From the NCBI GenBank assembly GCA_020636905.1, contig JACJWX010000006.1, positions 75,018 through 139,017 of the forward strand: a stretch of 64,000 nucleotides of DNA. The letters run 5' to 3'. Made by a program: the position numbers and the translations under genes. The notes beneath the pieces were generated by a model that saw only the letters and a program-made list of their open reading frames with translations, had not been told where the DNA came from and searched no databases. Positions 27,897 to 37,241 of this stretch are shown in pieces; the stretch's first letter is position 1, and every line of letters starts with the position of its first letter. This stretch comes from Actinomycetota bacterium. Lineage in GTDB: Bacteria > Actinomycetota > Thermoleophilia > Miltoncostaeales > Miltoncostaeaceae.

Positions 27897-28619
27897 CTAC
27901 TGGCCCGTCGGCGTGACGACGAACACGCTGAGGCCCAGAAGCAGGCCCCAGATCGACATCCACACGATGCCCAGAACGAGTCCGGCCACTGCCATGCCCC
28001 GGCCGGTGCGATGCCCGTTCGAGAGGTCGATCTGACGCATTCCGAGCAGGCCGAAGGCACCGGCCGGGACCGCCAGCAGGGGCGCGAGCGTGCTGCAGAT
28101 GCCGAGCACGAGCGCGGCCGTCGCGTGTCCCGAGGTGGTGGGTGCGGTCAGGGCGTTGCCCAGCTCGTCCACCGGTACCGCCGGCGGTTCGGCGACCGTG
28201 CGGAACCCGATCAGCGCGAGCACGCTCGCCACGAGCGCGATGCCGAGTGCGGCCGCGAGCAACCATCCGCCGCTCCGGAGGGTGAGATCGGTCTCGGATG
28301 CGAACCGATCGTTGGACCTCCCGATGATCATCATGAGGCTGCTGGTGACGACGATGCCCCACACGGCGGTGATCCCGACGAGCCTCACCCACAGCTGGGG
28401 CAGGAGCGCCGCCGCCGCGATCACCGCGGCGAGCACGACGAACACCACGAGGATGCCCTGCGGCAGGTCGATGGACGTGACCTCGAAACCGCGGCGGGCG
28501 GGTCCCTCGACGAGCACTCGTCCTGGTGCGACTGCGGCGACCACCGCCGCGACGACGCCCAGCCAGAGCCCGGCGATCAGCAGGGGGTGTTCACGAAGGC
28601 GGCTCGGCACGGCGGGCAT
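27897..28619 (-). CDS. Membrane protein with C-terminal DUF4190 domain
   Basis: A 240-residue protein with about six membrane helices. The first three to four occupy residues 12-150. The DUF4190 hairpin (ALVLGICSTLAPLLAVPAG, a short loop LLGMRQIDLSNG, then GRGMAVAGLVLGIVWM) fills the last 75 residues. The role of DUF4190 is unknown. Members are common beside actinobacterial kinase and lipoprotein genes. The start is 4 bases after the phosphoesterase stop. Confidence 0.72.
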   Translation of the reverse strand: MPAVPSRLREHPLLIAGLWLGVVAAVVAAVAPGRVLVEGPARRGFEVTSIDLPQGILVVFVVLAAVIAAAALLPQLWVRLVGITAVWGIVVTSSLMMIIGRSNDRFASETDLTLRSGGWLLAAALGIALVASVLALIGFRTVAEPPAVPVDELGNALTAPTTSGHATAALVLGICSTLAPLLAVPAGAFGLLGMRQIDLSNGHRTGRGMAVAGLVLGIVWMSIWGLLLGLSVFVVTPTGQ

Positions 28620-28623
28620 TCAA

Positions 28624-29274
28624 TCAGGTCGACTGTGCCGACATGGCACGGATGTGCCGGGCTCGCGGCCCCCGCCGGCCCACGTCCAGAACGGCCATGG
28701 TGGGTTCCAGCACATCGGGCCCCATCTGCCGCCGGAATCGCCGCACGGCCCGGTCGGCGACACCGGGGATTCCGGGCCGCGGCTCGCGGCCACCCTCGAG
28801 TGAGCCCCATGGGCAGATGGCCCCCGGCGACACCACCAGGGTCGACCCGGCCTGCTCGATCATCGGGACGTGCCAGTGGCCGTACACGCAGACGTCGACA
28901 CCTCCGAGGCGCTCCAGCAGCCTGCGGTGGAGCGCACGGTGCCAGTCGCCCCGGCCGAGCGTGATCTGATTCATGACGGTGGCCGAGTCGCGCGCGAATC
29001 CCCGGCCGCCGTGGATGAGGCCGATACGCCACCCCTGCACCGTCACGACGCACGAGGTCGGCAGCGCGTCGCAGCCGACGTCGTGATCCCCACGCACCGC
29101 GATCACGGGGGCGTGCTGTTCCAGCTCCTCGATGACCTCCATCCGGGACAGATCACCGGCGTGGAGGATGAGGTCGCACTCCGCGCAGACCCGGTGCACC
29201 CAGGCCGGAAGCTCCTCGAGGAACTCGCCGACGTGGCTGTCGGCGATGAGGCCAACGCGGACGGTCCGCGCCAT
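28624..29274 (-). CDS. Metallophosphoesterase, YfcE-like
   Basis: A 216-residue calcineurin-like phosphodiesterase. The metal-binding motifs are in order: GLIADSHVG (D-x-H, residues about 8-16), ILHAGDLSR (GD), AVRGDHDVG (GDHD in place of GNHD), LIHGG and CVYGHWHVP (GHxH). It probably hydrolyses a phosphodiester or phosphomonoester, but the substrate is unknown. Its ATG overlaps the ddl stop by one base (TGATG), so translation is coupled to D-Ala-D-Ala ligase. Confidence 0.83.
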   Translation of the reverse strand: MARTVRVGLIADSHVGEFLEELPAWVHRVCAECDLILHAGDLSRMEVIEELEQHAPVIAVRGDHDVGCDALPTSCVVTVQGWRIGLIHGGRGFARDSATVMNQITLGRGDWHRALHRRLLERLGGVDVCVYGHWHVPMIEQAGSTLVVSPGAICPWGSLEGGREPRPGIPGVADRAVRRFRRQMGPDVLEPTMAVLDVGRRGPRARHIRAMSAQST

Positions 29275-30299
29275 CAGCGTCGCAGCACCGCGTGCCGCTG
29301 ATGGCGTGCCATCGCGAGTTCGATGAGTCGTGTGACCAGCTCGGTGTAGGGCACGCCGGCGGCCGCCATCAGCGACGGGTAGGCGCTGGTCGGCGTGAAT
29401 CCCGGGATCGTGTTGAGCTCCGACACCACCGCCTGGCCATCGTCGGTCACGAAGAAGTCGATGCGCCCCATGCCCTCACACCCCGCGGCGCGGTAGGCGC
29501 GTGCCGCGAGTTCCCGCGTGCGTTCAGCCACGTCATCGGGGATGGGTGCCGGAATCATCAGCTCGGCGCGGCCCGCCTGGTACTTGGTCTCGAAGTCGTA
29601 CCAGTCGGCGTCGAACGCGATCTGCCCGGGCGGCGACACGGTGAGGTCGTCGTCGCCGAGCACCCCGACCTCGACCTCCCGTCCCGACAGGCCACGCTCG
29701 ACCAGCACCAGGTCGTCGTGGAGGAACGCTTCCTGGATCGCAGCGTCGAGTGCATCTACCGTGGCCACACGGGTGATGCCGATGCTCGACCCGAGCCGCG
29801 CCGGCTTGGTGAACACCGGAAGGCCCAGGGCGGCGATCCGCTCGCGCAGCGCGTCCCCCTCCAGTTCCCAGGTCCGCGGCGTCAGCGTGACCGCCTCGGC
29901 GACCGGCAGCCCGGCCTGCAGCGCAAGCTGCTTGAAGAGCGCCTTGTCCATGGCGACGGCCGACGCGGCCACCCCTGCGCCCACGTACGGGACGCCCACG
30001 GTTTCACAGAGCCCCTGCACCGTTCCGTCCTCGCCGAAGGGACCGTGAAGCACCGGGAACACGACGTCGACGGCTTCCACGGCGCCCGAGTCGAGCGCGA
30101 TCAGCCCGGCGCGTCCTCCGGAGAGCGGGCACAGCGCCACGGGCGTTCCGTCGTGCAGCCACACCCCGTCGCGGCGGATCGCGACGACGCGGGGGTGGAA
30201 CCGGCTCCGGTCGATGGCGCCGAGCACCCCTTCGGCGGAGGACCGCGACACGTCGTGCTCGCTGCTGCGGCCGCCCATCAGGATGAGGACGTCGATCAT
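29274..30299 (-). CDS. ddl: D-alanine--D-alanine ligase
   Basis: A 341-residue ATP-grasp ligase that makes the D-Ala-D-Ala end of the peptidoglycan precursor in the cytoplasm. It starts with VLILMGGRSSEHDVS. Other conserved parts are VPYVGAGVAASAVAMDKALFK, TKPARLGSSIGIT (near 165), the omega-loop DFETKYQAGRAEL and the metal site MGRIDFFVTDDG with SELNTIPGF (near 300). The tyrosine in the ETKY loop and the VGAGV stretch favour D-Ala over D-lactate or D-Ser as second substrate. Its ATG overlaps the pknB stop (ATGA). Being tied to pknB is unusual, since ddl usually sits in the mur cluster. Confidence 0.93.
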   Translation of the reverse strand: MIDVLILMGGRSSEHDVSRSSAEGVLGAIDRSRFHPRVVAIRRDGVWLHDGTPVALCPLSGGRAGLIALDSGAVEAVDVVFPVLHGPFGEDGTVQGLCETVGVPYVGAGVAASAVAMDKALFKQLALQAGLPVAEAVTLTPRTWELEGDALRERIAALGLPVFTKPARLGSSIGITRVATVDALDAAIQEAFLHDDLVLVERGLSGREVEVGVLGDDDLTVSPPGQIAFDADWYDFETKYQAGRAELMIPAPIPDDVAERTRELAARAYRAAGCEGMGRIDFFVTDDGQAVVSELNTIPGFTPTSAYPSLMAAAGVPYTELVTRLIELAMARHQRHAVLRR

Positions 30300-32269
30300 G
30301 GGGTACCCGGGGGGTTGGCGGTGGTCTGTGGCAGAGCGGTGGTGTCCGTGGGACCGGTGATGTCGGGGAGTCCCTGGCTCACCGTGATCGTGACACGTGA
30401 ACCGGGCGCCACGAGGGTCTCGCCGGCCGGTTGCTGGTCGATGACCTCGCCCACCGGGGCCGAGTCCTCCGCACCCTCGCTGACGACCTCGAAGCCCTGG
30501 CGCACCAGCTCGCGATTCGCGTCGTCTCCGGTCATGCCGATCACGTCCGGCACGGGAACCGTCGAGGGCGCCACGGCGACGGTGAGCTGAACCGTCGCGT
30601 CGGGCTTCACCTTCGCGCCGGGGTCGGGCGTCTGGGCGAGCACCGTCCCCGCGGTCACGTCGCCGCGCTCCTCCTCGACGGTCCGCACATTCAACCCGAG
30701 CCCCCTGAGTGTCTCGGTGGCGGTGCTGAGCTGCTGTCCGGTCACCTTCGGCATCGGGATCAGATCGGGGCCGGTACTGACGGTGATCGTCACGGTCTGG
30801 TTCTTCGCGAGCTGTTCGTCCTTGCCCGGCTGCTGGGAGACCACCCGCCCGGCAGCGACCGTGTCGTCCGCGGCTTCCACCACCTTCGCCGTGAGCCCGG
30901 CGCGCTCGATGGCGGCGATGGCGTCAGCCCTGGTCTCGCCGACGACGTCGGGCACGGGCACGGTGTCTGGGCCACTCCCGACGCGCAGGAGCACCTCGGA
31001 CCCGGCAGCGACCTCCTCGCCGCCGCTCGGCTGCGTGCCGATGACGGTGTTCTTCTCGGCTTCGGTGCTCGTGGCGAGTTCTCGGCGCGACTCGAGTCCG
31101 AGCGCCTTGAGTTCCGCCGCGGCCTCGCCGGGGCGCTTGCCCACCAGGTCGGTGGGGATCTGGACCGTGTTGCCCCCTCCACCGCCGGCGAGCAGCACGT
31201 ATCCACCAACGGCGATGACGGCGAGCAGCGCCAGCAGTGCCAGCACCCAGGGGGTGGGGTTGCGACGCGGTTCCGGTGGCGGTGCGGTTGCCCGGGGTCG
31301 GGACGGCCTCGTCTGGGGACGCTGCGGAGGCGGCGGCGCGATGCGGGTGGCCTGCTCGTCGGGGGTCTGAATACGCGTCTGTGCGGTTCCGCCCGTGGTC
31401 ACCGCGGTCATCGGCACGGTCGCTCCGCTGGCACCGGCGAGCTCCGCGCGCACGCTGAGCAGGGCGGCGCTGAATTCCTCGGCGGTCCGGAACCGCTCGG
31501 ACGGGCGCTTGTTGAGCGATCGCAGGACGATGGCCTCGAGCGCCGGGGGAATCCCCGGTTCGTAGGCCCGCGGCTCGACCGGCGGTTCGTTGATCTGCTT
31601 CATGGCGATCGCCACGGGCCGTTCGCCGTCGAACGGGACCCGACCGGTGAGCATCTCGTACAGGACGATTCCCGCCGCGTAGCAGTCGCTTGCCGGGGTG
31701 ACGTCGCTCCCGCGCGCCTGTTCGGGCGACAGGTACTGCGCGGTTCCGATTACCGAACCGGCTTCGGTGACGTCGCTCCCCGCCCCGGCCCGCGCGATTC
31801 CGAAATCGGTCACCTTCAGGGTGCCATCGTGCGCCTGCAGCACGTTCTGAGGCTTGACGTCCCGGTGGATGACATCGCTGTGATGGGCGGTCGCGAGCGC
31901 GGCCAGGATCTGGAGCGTGTTGTCGATCGCGGTGACGGGGTCCAGCGGGCCGTCTGCGCGGATGACCTGCTTCAGGTCCGGTCCCGGCAGGTACTCCATG
32001 ACGATGTAGTAGCTGCCCGCGGCCTCGCCCCGGTCGAAGACCTGAACGATGTTGGGGTGGTTGAGCCGTGCCGCGGCCGATGCCTCGCGGCGAAACCGTT
32101 CAACGAAGTTCGGGTCGGCCGCGTATCGCTCGGCCAGCACCTTGATGGCCACGTCGCGGCCCAGGCGCGGGTCGTGGGCCCGGTACACACGCGCCATCCC
32201 GCCCGTGCCGAGCACCTCGAGGATCTCGTAGCGATCCCCGATCACATCGCCGCGGTGCAGGTCGTCCAT
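30296..32269 (-). CDS. pknB: PASTA-domain Ser/Thr protein kinase
   Basis: A 657-residue membrane kinase. The catalytic domain (about 14-270) has the glycine loop LGTGGMARVYRA, Lys in VAIKVL, HRDVKPQN (near 134), DFG (near 153) and SPEQARG. A Pro/Arg linker leads to one membrane helix (about 342-364), then four extracellular PASTA repeats (about 370-640) that bind muropeptides or lipid II. The tail is Thr/Pro-rich. It matches PknB/StkP architecture: it senses cell wall precursors and phosphorylates division and wall-synthesis proteins. Partners in the same chain include PstP phosphatase, FHA proteins, FtsW and PbpA. Confidence 0.95.
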   Translation of the reverse strand: MDDLHRGDVIGDRYEILEVLGTGGMARVYRAHDPRLGRDVAIKVLAERYAADPNFVERFRREASAAARLNHPNIVQVFDRGEAAGSYYIVMEYLPGPDLKQVIRADGPLDPVTAIDNTLQILAALATAHHSDVIHRDVKPQNVLQAHDGTLKVTDFGIARAGAGSDVTEAGSVIGTAQYLSPEQARGSDVTPASDCYAAGIVLYEMLTGRVPFDGERPVAIAMKQINEPPVEPRAYEPGIPPALEAIVLRSLNKRPSERFRTAEEFSAALLSVRAELAGASGATVPMTAVTTGGTAQTRIQTPDEQATRIAPPPPQRPQTRPSRPRATAPPPEPRRNPTPWVLALLALLAVIAVGGYVLLAGGGGGNTVQIPTDLVGKRPGEAAAELKALGLESRRELATSTEAEKNTVIGTQPSGGEEVAAGSEVLLRVGSGPDTVPVPDVVGETRADAIAAIERAGLTAKVVEAADDTVAAGRVVSQQPGKDEQLAKNQTVTITVSTGPDLIPMPKVTGQQLSTATETLRGLGLNVRTVEEERGDVTAGTVLAQTPDPGAKVKPDATVQLTVAVAPSTVPVPDVIGMTGDDANRELVRQGFEVVSEGAEDSAPVGEVIDQQPAGETLVAPGSRVTITVSQGLPDITGPTDTTALPQTTANPPGTP

Positions 32270-32270
32270 C

Positions 32271-32366
32271 TCAGTGCACCGCCACGAGGGCAGGGACCGG
32301 GCGCCGGCACCGCACGGCCTGATCGTCGATGCGTGCGGTCAGCACCGGTGAGCCACCGTCGAGCAC
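32271..32366 (-). CDS. Possible 31-residue peptide between pbpA and pknB
   Basis: A 31-codon frame fills the 97-base gap almost exactly. GTG at 32366 overlaps the pbpA stop (TAGTG) and the TGA at 32273-32271 is one base before the pknB ATG. The peptide starts VLDGGSPVLTARIDD and has no known family. There is no separate ribosome binding site, so it would depend on coupling. It could be a chance frame kept open by high GC. The value here is the tight fit at both ends. Confidence 0.3.
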   Translation of the reverse strand: MLDGGSPVLTARIDDQAVRCRRPVPALVAVH

Positions 32367-33808
32367 TAGCGCAACTCCGTGATCGCGGACTGCATGACTT
32401 CCCGCGCGACGGGCGCGGCCGCGGCACCACCGGTCTCGGTGGTGCCCTCGATCACGACGGCGACGGCGACCCGGGGCGATTCCACCGGCGCGAAACCGAT
32501 GAACCAGGCGTCGTTGATCCCGTTCACGGCCGTTTCGGCGGTGCCGGTCTTGCCCGCGGCGGCGAACCCGGTCAGCGCGGCGGCCGTGCCGGTGCCCTCG
32601 CGCACGACGTTGGACATCATCTGGGCGACCGCCTTCGCATTGGCCGGTGACGCCACCTGCGACAGCTCTTCCGGCCGCGTCTCGCGGATGGCCGAGTTCC
32701 CCCGGTCGAGGACCCGCGACATCAAATACGGGCGCATGAGCGTGCCGTCGTTGGCGATGGCCGAGGCGACCATGGCCATCTGGAGCGGCGTCACCGCGAG
32801 CCGCTCCTGACCGATGGCGATGCGGGCCACGTCCTCGCCCTGTTCGTCGTTGGCGACGACCTTGCCGTTCCGCATCCGGCCGGACGCCTCCACCTGGCCG
32901 CTCGGCAGGTCGATCGGGGGCACCTCACCGAAGCCGAACGCGTCCATGGTCGCGCCCAGGCGATCGGCGCCGAGCGTGGTCCCGATCTGAGCGAACGTGG
33001 TGTTGACGCTCTTGGTGAGCGCCGTGGAGAGAGTGTGCTCACCGAAGCGCTCGTTCCCGAAGTTGGTGATGTCCGGCCCGGGGGTGCGGAACACGCCGGT
33101 GTCGTCGAACCGCGTCGTGGGAGTGATGCCCACGTTCGCTTCCAGGGCGGCCGTCGTGGTGACCACCTTGAAGGTGGAGCCCGGGGGGTACCGCCCCATC
33201 GTGGCCCGATTGAACAGGGGCTGATCCGGGCGCTTCAGGATCTCGGCGAATCCCTTGCGCGTCGCGACCTTGGCGAGGTCGAACCCCGGTGACGACGCCA
33301 TGGCGAGCACGGCACCGGTCGTCGGATCCATCGCCACCACCGCGCCGCGCCGGCCGATGAGCTGCTGGTTGGCGATTCGCTGCACCGCGGGAACGAGCGT
33401 CGTTTCGACCGTGGCGCCCCTGGCCGTACGGAGGCGGAGCCGCTGCAGGATCGGCTCCACGCCGTAGCTGCCGCTGAGGTAGTTGTTGTATTCGAGTTCC
33501 AGACCGGTCTTGCCCTGTTCCGGGACGGCGTAGCCGATGACGTGCGGCGCCAGGGTGCCGTCGTCGTACACGCGGCGATAGACGGTCTGACCCTCGACCT
33601 TCCGTGAGACGCTCCGCGCGGCCACGGTTCCGTCGGCGAGAAGGATGCGTCCCCGGTCGACCGTGAGATCGCGTCGCAACGCCTGCGTGTTGTCGCCGTG
33701 ATTGCTCAGGTCGTCCGCGGCGATCACCTGCCAGTAGCCGAGCATGACCGCGAGCGCGACGAACCCGATGGTGAGTCCGGTGAACAGCCGGTGGATCGAT
33801 CGGTTCAC
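32366..33808 (-). CDS. pbpA: Penicillin-binding protein 2-type transpeptidase
   Basis: A 480-residue class B PBP. One membrane helix (about 9-30) anchors it, followed by a dimerisation-like domain starting LTVDRGRILLADG and the transpeptidase domain. Catalytic motifs are STFK (near 210), SVN (near 265) and KTGT (near 420). It crosslinks peptidoglycan outside the membrane together with the SEDS protein FtsW encoded directly upstream, whose stop overlaps the pbpA start (ATGA). It matches mycobacterial PbpA in size and location beside pknB. Confidence 0.93.
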   Translation of the reverse strand: MNRSIHRLFTGLTIGFVALAVMLGYWQVIAADDLSNHGDNTQALRRDLTVDRGRILLADGTVAARSVSRKVEGQTVYRRVYDDGTLAPHVIGYAVPEQGKTGLELEYNNYLSGSYGVEPILQRLRLRTARGATVETTLVPAVQRIANQQLIGRRGAVVAMDPTTGAVLAMASSPGFDLAKVATRKGFAEILKRPDQPLFNRATMGRYPPGSTFKVVTTTAALEANVGITPTTRFDDTGVFRTPGPDITNFGNERFGEHTLSTALTKSVNTTFAQIGTTLGADRLGATMDAFGFGEVPPIDLPSGQVEASGRMRNGKVVANDEQGEDVARIAIGQERLAVTPLQMAMVASAIANDGTLMRPYLMSRVLDRGNSAIRETRPEELSQVASPANAKAVAQMMSNVVREGTGTAAALTGFAAAGKTGTAETAVNGINDAWFIGFAPVESPRVAVAVVIEGTTETGGAAAAPVAREVMQSAITELR

Positions 33809-35187
33809 GCGATCACCTCGGCGTCGTCGTCCCGGCCGCCGGAATCAACTGGAACGCTGCTGCGCCACGCCTGGCCGCCGCGGGACACCCTGGGCCGGTA
33901 CGGGCGGCGACTCCGGTGGCTGATGATGAGCAACAGCGCGATCACGCCGAAGTTGGTGATGACGCTCGACCCGCCGTAGCTCATGAACGGGAGCGTGACG
34001 CCCGTGAGCGGGACCAGGCGCACGACCCCGCCGATGATCAGCAGGGCCTGGAGGCCGAGCGTTGCGGTGAGTCCCACCGCGAGCAGCTTGCTGAAGCCGT
34101 TCTGGGCCTGGGCGGCGATGGTGAAGCCCCGGGCGATCAACAACACGAACACCGCCAGCACCGCGAGGGCGCCCACGAGGCCGAGCTCGGCCCCCACCGC
34201 CGTGAAGATGAAGTCGGTCTCCAGCACGGGAACGATGGTCTGGCCGTTCTCGGTGACGAGGAATCCGCCGCCCCAGCCGGGGCCGAGCACCCCGCCGTCG
34301 GCCAGCGCGTACAACGACTGCACGAGCTGGTAGCCACGGCCCTGAGGGTCGTCGAACGGATGGAGCCAGGTGTCCACCCGGTCCTGGATCCGGGGCGTGG
34401 CCGCCCAGACCGCGAGCGACCCGACCACGAACATGGCGAATCCGACCACCGCGTACGGGGCGCGCCCGGTCGCGACGAACAGCATGGCCAGGAACACCCC
34501 GAAGAACAGCAGCGCGGTACCGAAGTCGTTGAGGACCACCACGAGTCCGAGCGCCGCGCCCACCAGCAGCAGCATCGGTGCGAGGACCGCCAGCGGGGGA
34601 ACGGGGATTCCGCGAATGGTGTTGGTGGGGATCGCGAGCAGTTCCCGCTTGTCGTGCATGTAGCCCGCCAGGAAGATCACCAGCAGGACCTTGACCAGTT
34701 CACCCGGCTGCACGGTCTGTCCGCCCGGCAGGGTGATCCAGAGCCGCGCGCCGTAGATCTCGGTGCCGAAGATCATCGTGACCAGGAGCAGTCCCACGGC
34801 GGCGAGTCCGATGAGATACCGGTACTGCTCGAGCATCCCGTGGTCGGGTAACAACACGAGCAGGGCGACGAAGACGAGCGTTCCAACGCCCAGCCAGAGC
34901 ACCTGATCGCGCGCCAGATCCGGGTTGATGCGGTACAGCGTCACCAGCCCGATCGCGGCGAGCATCCCCACCAGTGGGAGGGTGTAGGGGTCGGCCTGGG
35001 GACAGCGCATCCGCAGCGCGATGTGCATCACCACGAAGAGCGCGGCGACAATTCCGGCGATCGCGACCGGGCCGGCCTGGAGTTCATCCGTCCGGGCGCT
35101 GGCGACCGATGCCGCGCCGAGCAGCCCGACCAGGGCCGCCGGGATCAGGAACAGCAGCTCGCGCGTTCGGGACGACATCTCGCGCAT
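33805..35187 (-). CDS. SEDS peptidoglycan glycosyltransferase FtsW/RodA
   Basis: A 460-residue polytopic membrane protein with about 12 helices. SEDS motifs present are GARLWITLPGGQTVQPGELVK (near 170), LNDFGTALLFFG (near 220), the extracellular loop QGRGYQLVQSLYALADGG (near 290) with GPGWG, ETDFIFTAVGAELG, and the late PFMSYGGSS. It polymerises lipid II glycan chains in concert with PbpA. ATG at 35187 overlaps the phosphatase stop by one base (TGATG). By position it corresponds to the FtsW/RodA gene of the actinobacterial pknB cluster; which of the two division roles it has is not decidable here. Confidence 0.93.
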   Translation of the reverse strand: MREMSSRTRELLFLIPAALVGLLGAASVASARTDELQAGPVAIAGIVAALFVVMHIALRMRCPQADPYTLPLVGMLAAIGLVTLYRINPDLARDQVLWLGVGTLVFVALLVLLPDHGMLEQYRYLIGLAAVGLLLVTMIFGTEIYGARLWITLPGGQTVQPGELVKVLLVIFLAGYMHDKRELLAIPTNTIRGIPVPPLAVLAPMLLLVGAALGLVVVLNDFGTALLFFGVFLAMLFVATGRAPYAVVGFAMFVVGSLAVWAATPRIQDRVDTWLHPFDDPQGRGYQLVQSLYALADGGVLGPGWGGGFLVTENGQTIVPVLETDFIFTAVGAELGLVGALAVLAVFVLLIARGFTIAAQAQNGFSKLLAVGLTATLGLQALLIIGGVVRLVPLTGVTLPFMSYGGSSVITNFGVIALLLIISHRSRRPYRPRVSRGGQAWRSSVPVDSGGRDDDAEVIA

Positions 35188-36470
35188 CAGCCCTTCCCCC
35201 CGCTGCTGGCCAGCCCGCCGAGGCCGGGCAGTCGGCGCACCGGATCGGCCGCGGTGACCTGAGGCGCCTCGGGGATGCCATCCGAGAAGATGATCCGGAC
35301 GGCGCGCCAGACGGTGGCGCCCTGTCCGCCGACGTCGCTCACGTCGGACCGGAGGGGGCCGTCGGCGACCTCGCCGGCCGGAATGCCGGTGTCCTGCCAG
35401 TCGTTGGCGAGGTCGATGGGGCCCAGGGCGATGCCCTCCCGCACCCACAGGGTGCCCCCGGCGCCCTGCTCGATCGAATACGCGCGTGAGAGCGCCCACG
35501 TCGTGGCGCCGCCCAGAAGCACCACCACGGCGACGACCCCGGCGATGAGCGGACTGAGCCGCCGCCTGGGGGCCTCCACGGGTTCGAGCAGCCCGCGCGA
35601 GCGGGCCGGTTCGGCGCCCTCGGGCACCGACGACCTGACGCCCCCGATGACGGTGGTCGCCCGACCGGGGGTACCGGCTCCCCGGGCACCCTCGATGACC
35701 GGGAACTCCGCGGTGTCCACCGGCCGGTTGGTGGAGAGCGCCGACGCCGGCTCCCCGTCGCCGATCCGGGCGAGGACGACGGTGATGTTGTCCGCCCCGC
35801 CCGCGTCGTTGGCGCGATCGACCAGACTGCGGGCGAGGTCCTCCAGCGGGCCTCCCTCGGCGAGGGTCCCGGCGATGTCCGCGTCGGAGATCTCGCCGTG
35901 AAGACCGTCGCTGCTGAGCAGCAGCACGTCTCCGGACCGGACGTCGATCTCACGACGGTCCACCTGGACCTCCGCCTCGGCGCCCAGGGCGCGCGTGATG
36001 ACGTTTCGGTGCGGGTGCTCTTCGGCTTCCGCCTGCGAGATGGTGCCCCGGCGCACCAGCTCGGCCACCACCGAATGGTCGTCGGTGAGCTGGGTGAGCG
36101 TGCCGTCCCGCCACAGGTAGGCGCGCGAGTCGCCCACGTGGATCACCTCGGCGTGCCCGCCCGCGACCACGACCGCCGTCATGGTGGTGCCCATCCCGGC
36201 CTTGGCGGCGTCTCGCGCGGCCATCGTGCGGATGGCGCGGTTGGCGCCCTCGATCGCGCGTTTCAGGGCCATCGCGTCGATCGGCGTGGACACCTGTTCC
36301 ATGGCGTCGACGGCGACCTGCGCGGCGACCTCACCCGCGAGGGCGCCGCCCATGCCGTCGGCAACGGCCACAAGGTCGGCTGACGCGAAGCACCGATCTT
36401 CGTTGTGGTCGCGAACCCGGCCGGTATCGGACTGCGCGGCCAGTTCGACGACCTGGAGCGTGTCGGCCAC
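35187..36470 (-). CDS. pstP: PP2C-family protein phosphatase, membrane-anchored
   Basis: A 427-residue phosphatase that reverses PknB-type phosphorylation. The PPM domain (residues 1-240) has the metal-binding RDHNEDR, VADGMGG, LLLSSDGLHGEI and GGADNITVVL. A linker leads to one membrane helix (about 303-325) and an extracellular C-terminal domain of about 100 residues. It is as expected for actinobacterial PstP. It sits between fhaB and ftsW with 2-base spacing and 1-base overlap. Confidence 0.94.
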   Translation of the reverse strand: MADTLQVVELAAQSDTGRVRDHNEDRCFASADLVAVADGMGGALAGEVAAQVAVDAMEQVSTPIDAMALKRAIEGANRAIRTMAARDAAKAGMGTTMTAVVVAGGHAEVIHVGDSRAYLWRDGTLTQLTDDHSVVAELVRRGTISQAEAEEHPHRNVITRALGAEAEVQVDRREIDVRSGDVLLLSSDGLHGEISDADIAGTLAEGGPLEDLARSLVDRANDAGGADNITVVLARIGDGEPASALSTNRPVDTAEFPVIEGARGAGTPGRATTVIGGVRSSVPEGAEPARSRGLLEPVEAPRRRLSPLIAGVVAVVVLLGGATTWALSRAYSIEQGAGGTLWVREGIALGPIDLANDWQDTGIPAGEVADGPLRSDVSDVGGQGATVWRAVRIIFSDGIPEAPQVTAADPVRRLPGLGGLASSGGKG

Positions 36471-36472
36471 GG

Positions 36473-37207
36473 CTATTCCTCGTAGCGCAGGACGGTTTCG
36501 CCCAGCCGCAGCGTGTCGCGCACGCGGACCGGGGTGCCGTCCTCCACCGGCTTGTCGTTGAGGAAGGTCCCGTTGGTGGAGCCGAGGTCTTCGACGTAGT
36601 AGAAGGCGCCGCGTCGCAGGATGCGGGCGTGCATGTGCGACACGAACGAGTCTTCCAGGTGGAGCTCGTTCGAGCGCGACCGGCCGATGGTGAGTCCCTG
36701 GCCGATGGGGAACTCGGCGCCCTCCGTGAGGCCGGGTCCCTTCTCCACCACCAGCCGGGGTTGGAGGCCCTCGCCGATCGCCAGGAAGCCCGCCCCGTCG
36801 TCCTGAATGGCGGGGCGGCTTCGCCCGGTGCTGCCGCCGGTCGGCGACTGGAGCGGCAGCTCGTCGCCGACGTCTCCTGACGGTGCGAACGGGTCGTCCG
36901 CGAGGGGCGGCGCCATGGGCGCGTCCGCCACCACGACGGGTGCCGTGGTGGGGATGTCGAAGATGGGCTCCGGTTCGATGTCGATGGGATCGAGCGGCTC
37001 GAGGGCGGGATCGTCCATGAACACCGGATCGGGCGCATCGACGATGGCCGCCACCGGCTCGGGGGCCGGGTCGGCGATCGGGAGCGAGCGGGGCGGCGGC
37101 GTCGTGCGCCCGAGCTGCGCTCCGGCCGATCGCACGATCGCCACGAGGAAGCCGAAGAGCACCAGCAGGATGGCGCCCTGAGCGACGAGCAATCCGGTTT
37201 CGGTCAC
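36473..37207 (-). CDS. fhaB: Membrane-anchored FHA protein (FhaB/FipA type)
   Basis: A 244-residue protein that starts with one membrane helix (GLLVAQGAILLVLFGFLVAIV, residues about 5-27). A long acidic, Pro-rich linker (28-150) follows, then a C-terminal FHA domain (about 160-242) with TIGRSRSNELHLEDSFVSHMHARI and LGSTNGTFLND, the phosphothreonine-binding signature. It probably binds phosphorylated kinase or division proteins. GTG at 37207 is chosen because it puts the helix at the N-terminus, as in FipA. There are 34 bases to fhaA upstream. Confidence 0.87.
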   Translation of the reverse strand: MTETGLLVAQGAILLVLFGFLVAIVRSAGAQLGRTTPPPRSLPIADPAPEPVAAIVDAPDPVFMDDPALEPLDPIDIEPEPIFDIPTTAPVVVADAPMAPPLADDPFAPSGDVGDELPLQSPTGGSTGRSRPAIQDDGAGFLAIGEGLQPRLVVEKGPGLTEGAEFPIGQGLTIGRSRSNELHLEDSFVSHMHARILRRGAFYYVEDLGSTNGTFLNDKPVEDGTPVRVRDTLRLGETVLRYEE

Positions 37208-37241
37208 GAGGCGGTCACCTGTCGGCGCGGTCGTCGGGGCA

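Noticed and set aside
30431..32650. 739-codon frame antisense to pknB
   Set aside because: Repetitive Gly/His/Arg composition mirrors PASTA codons; no start signal or domain.
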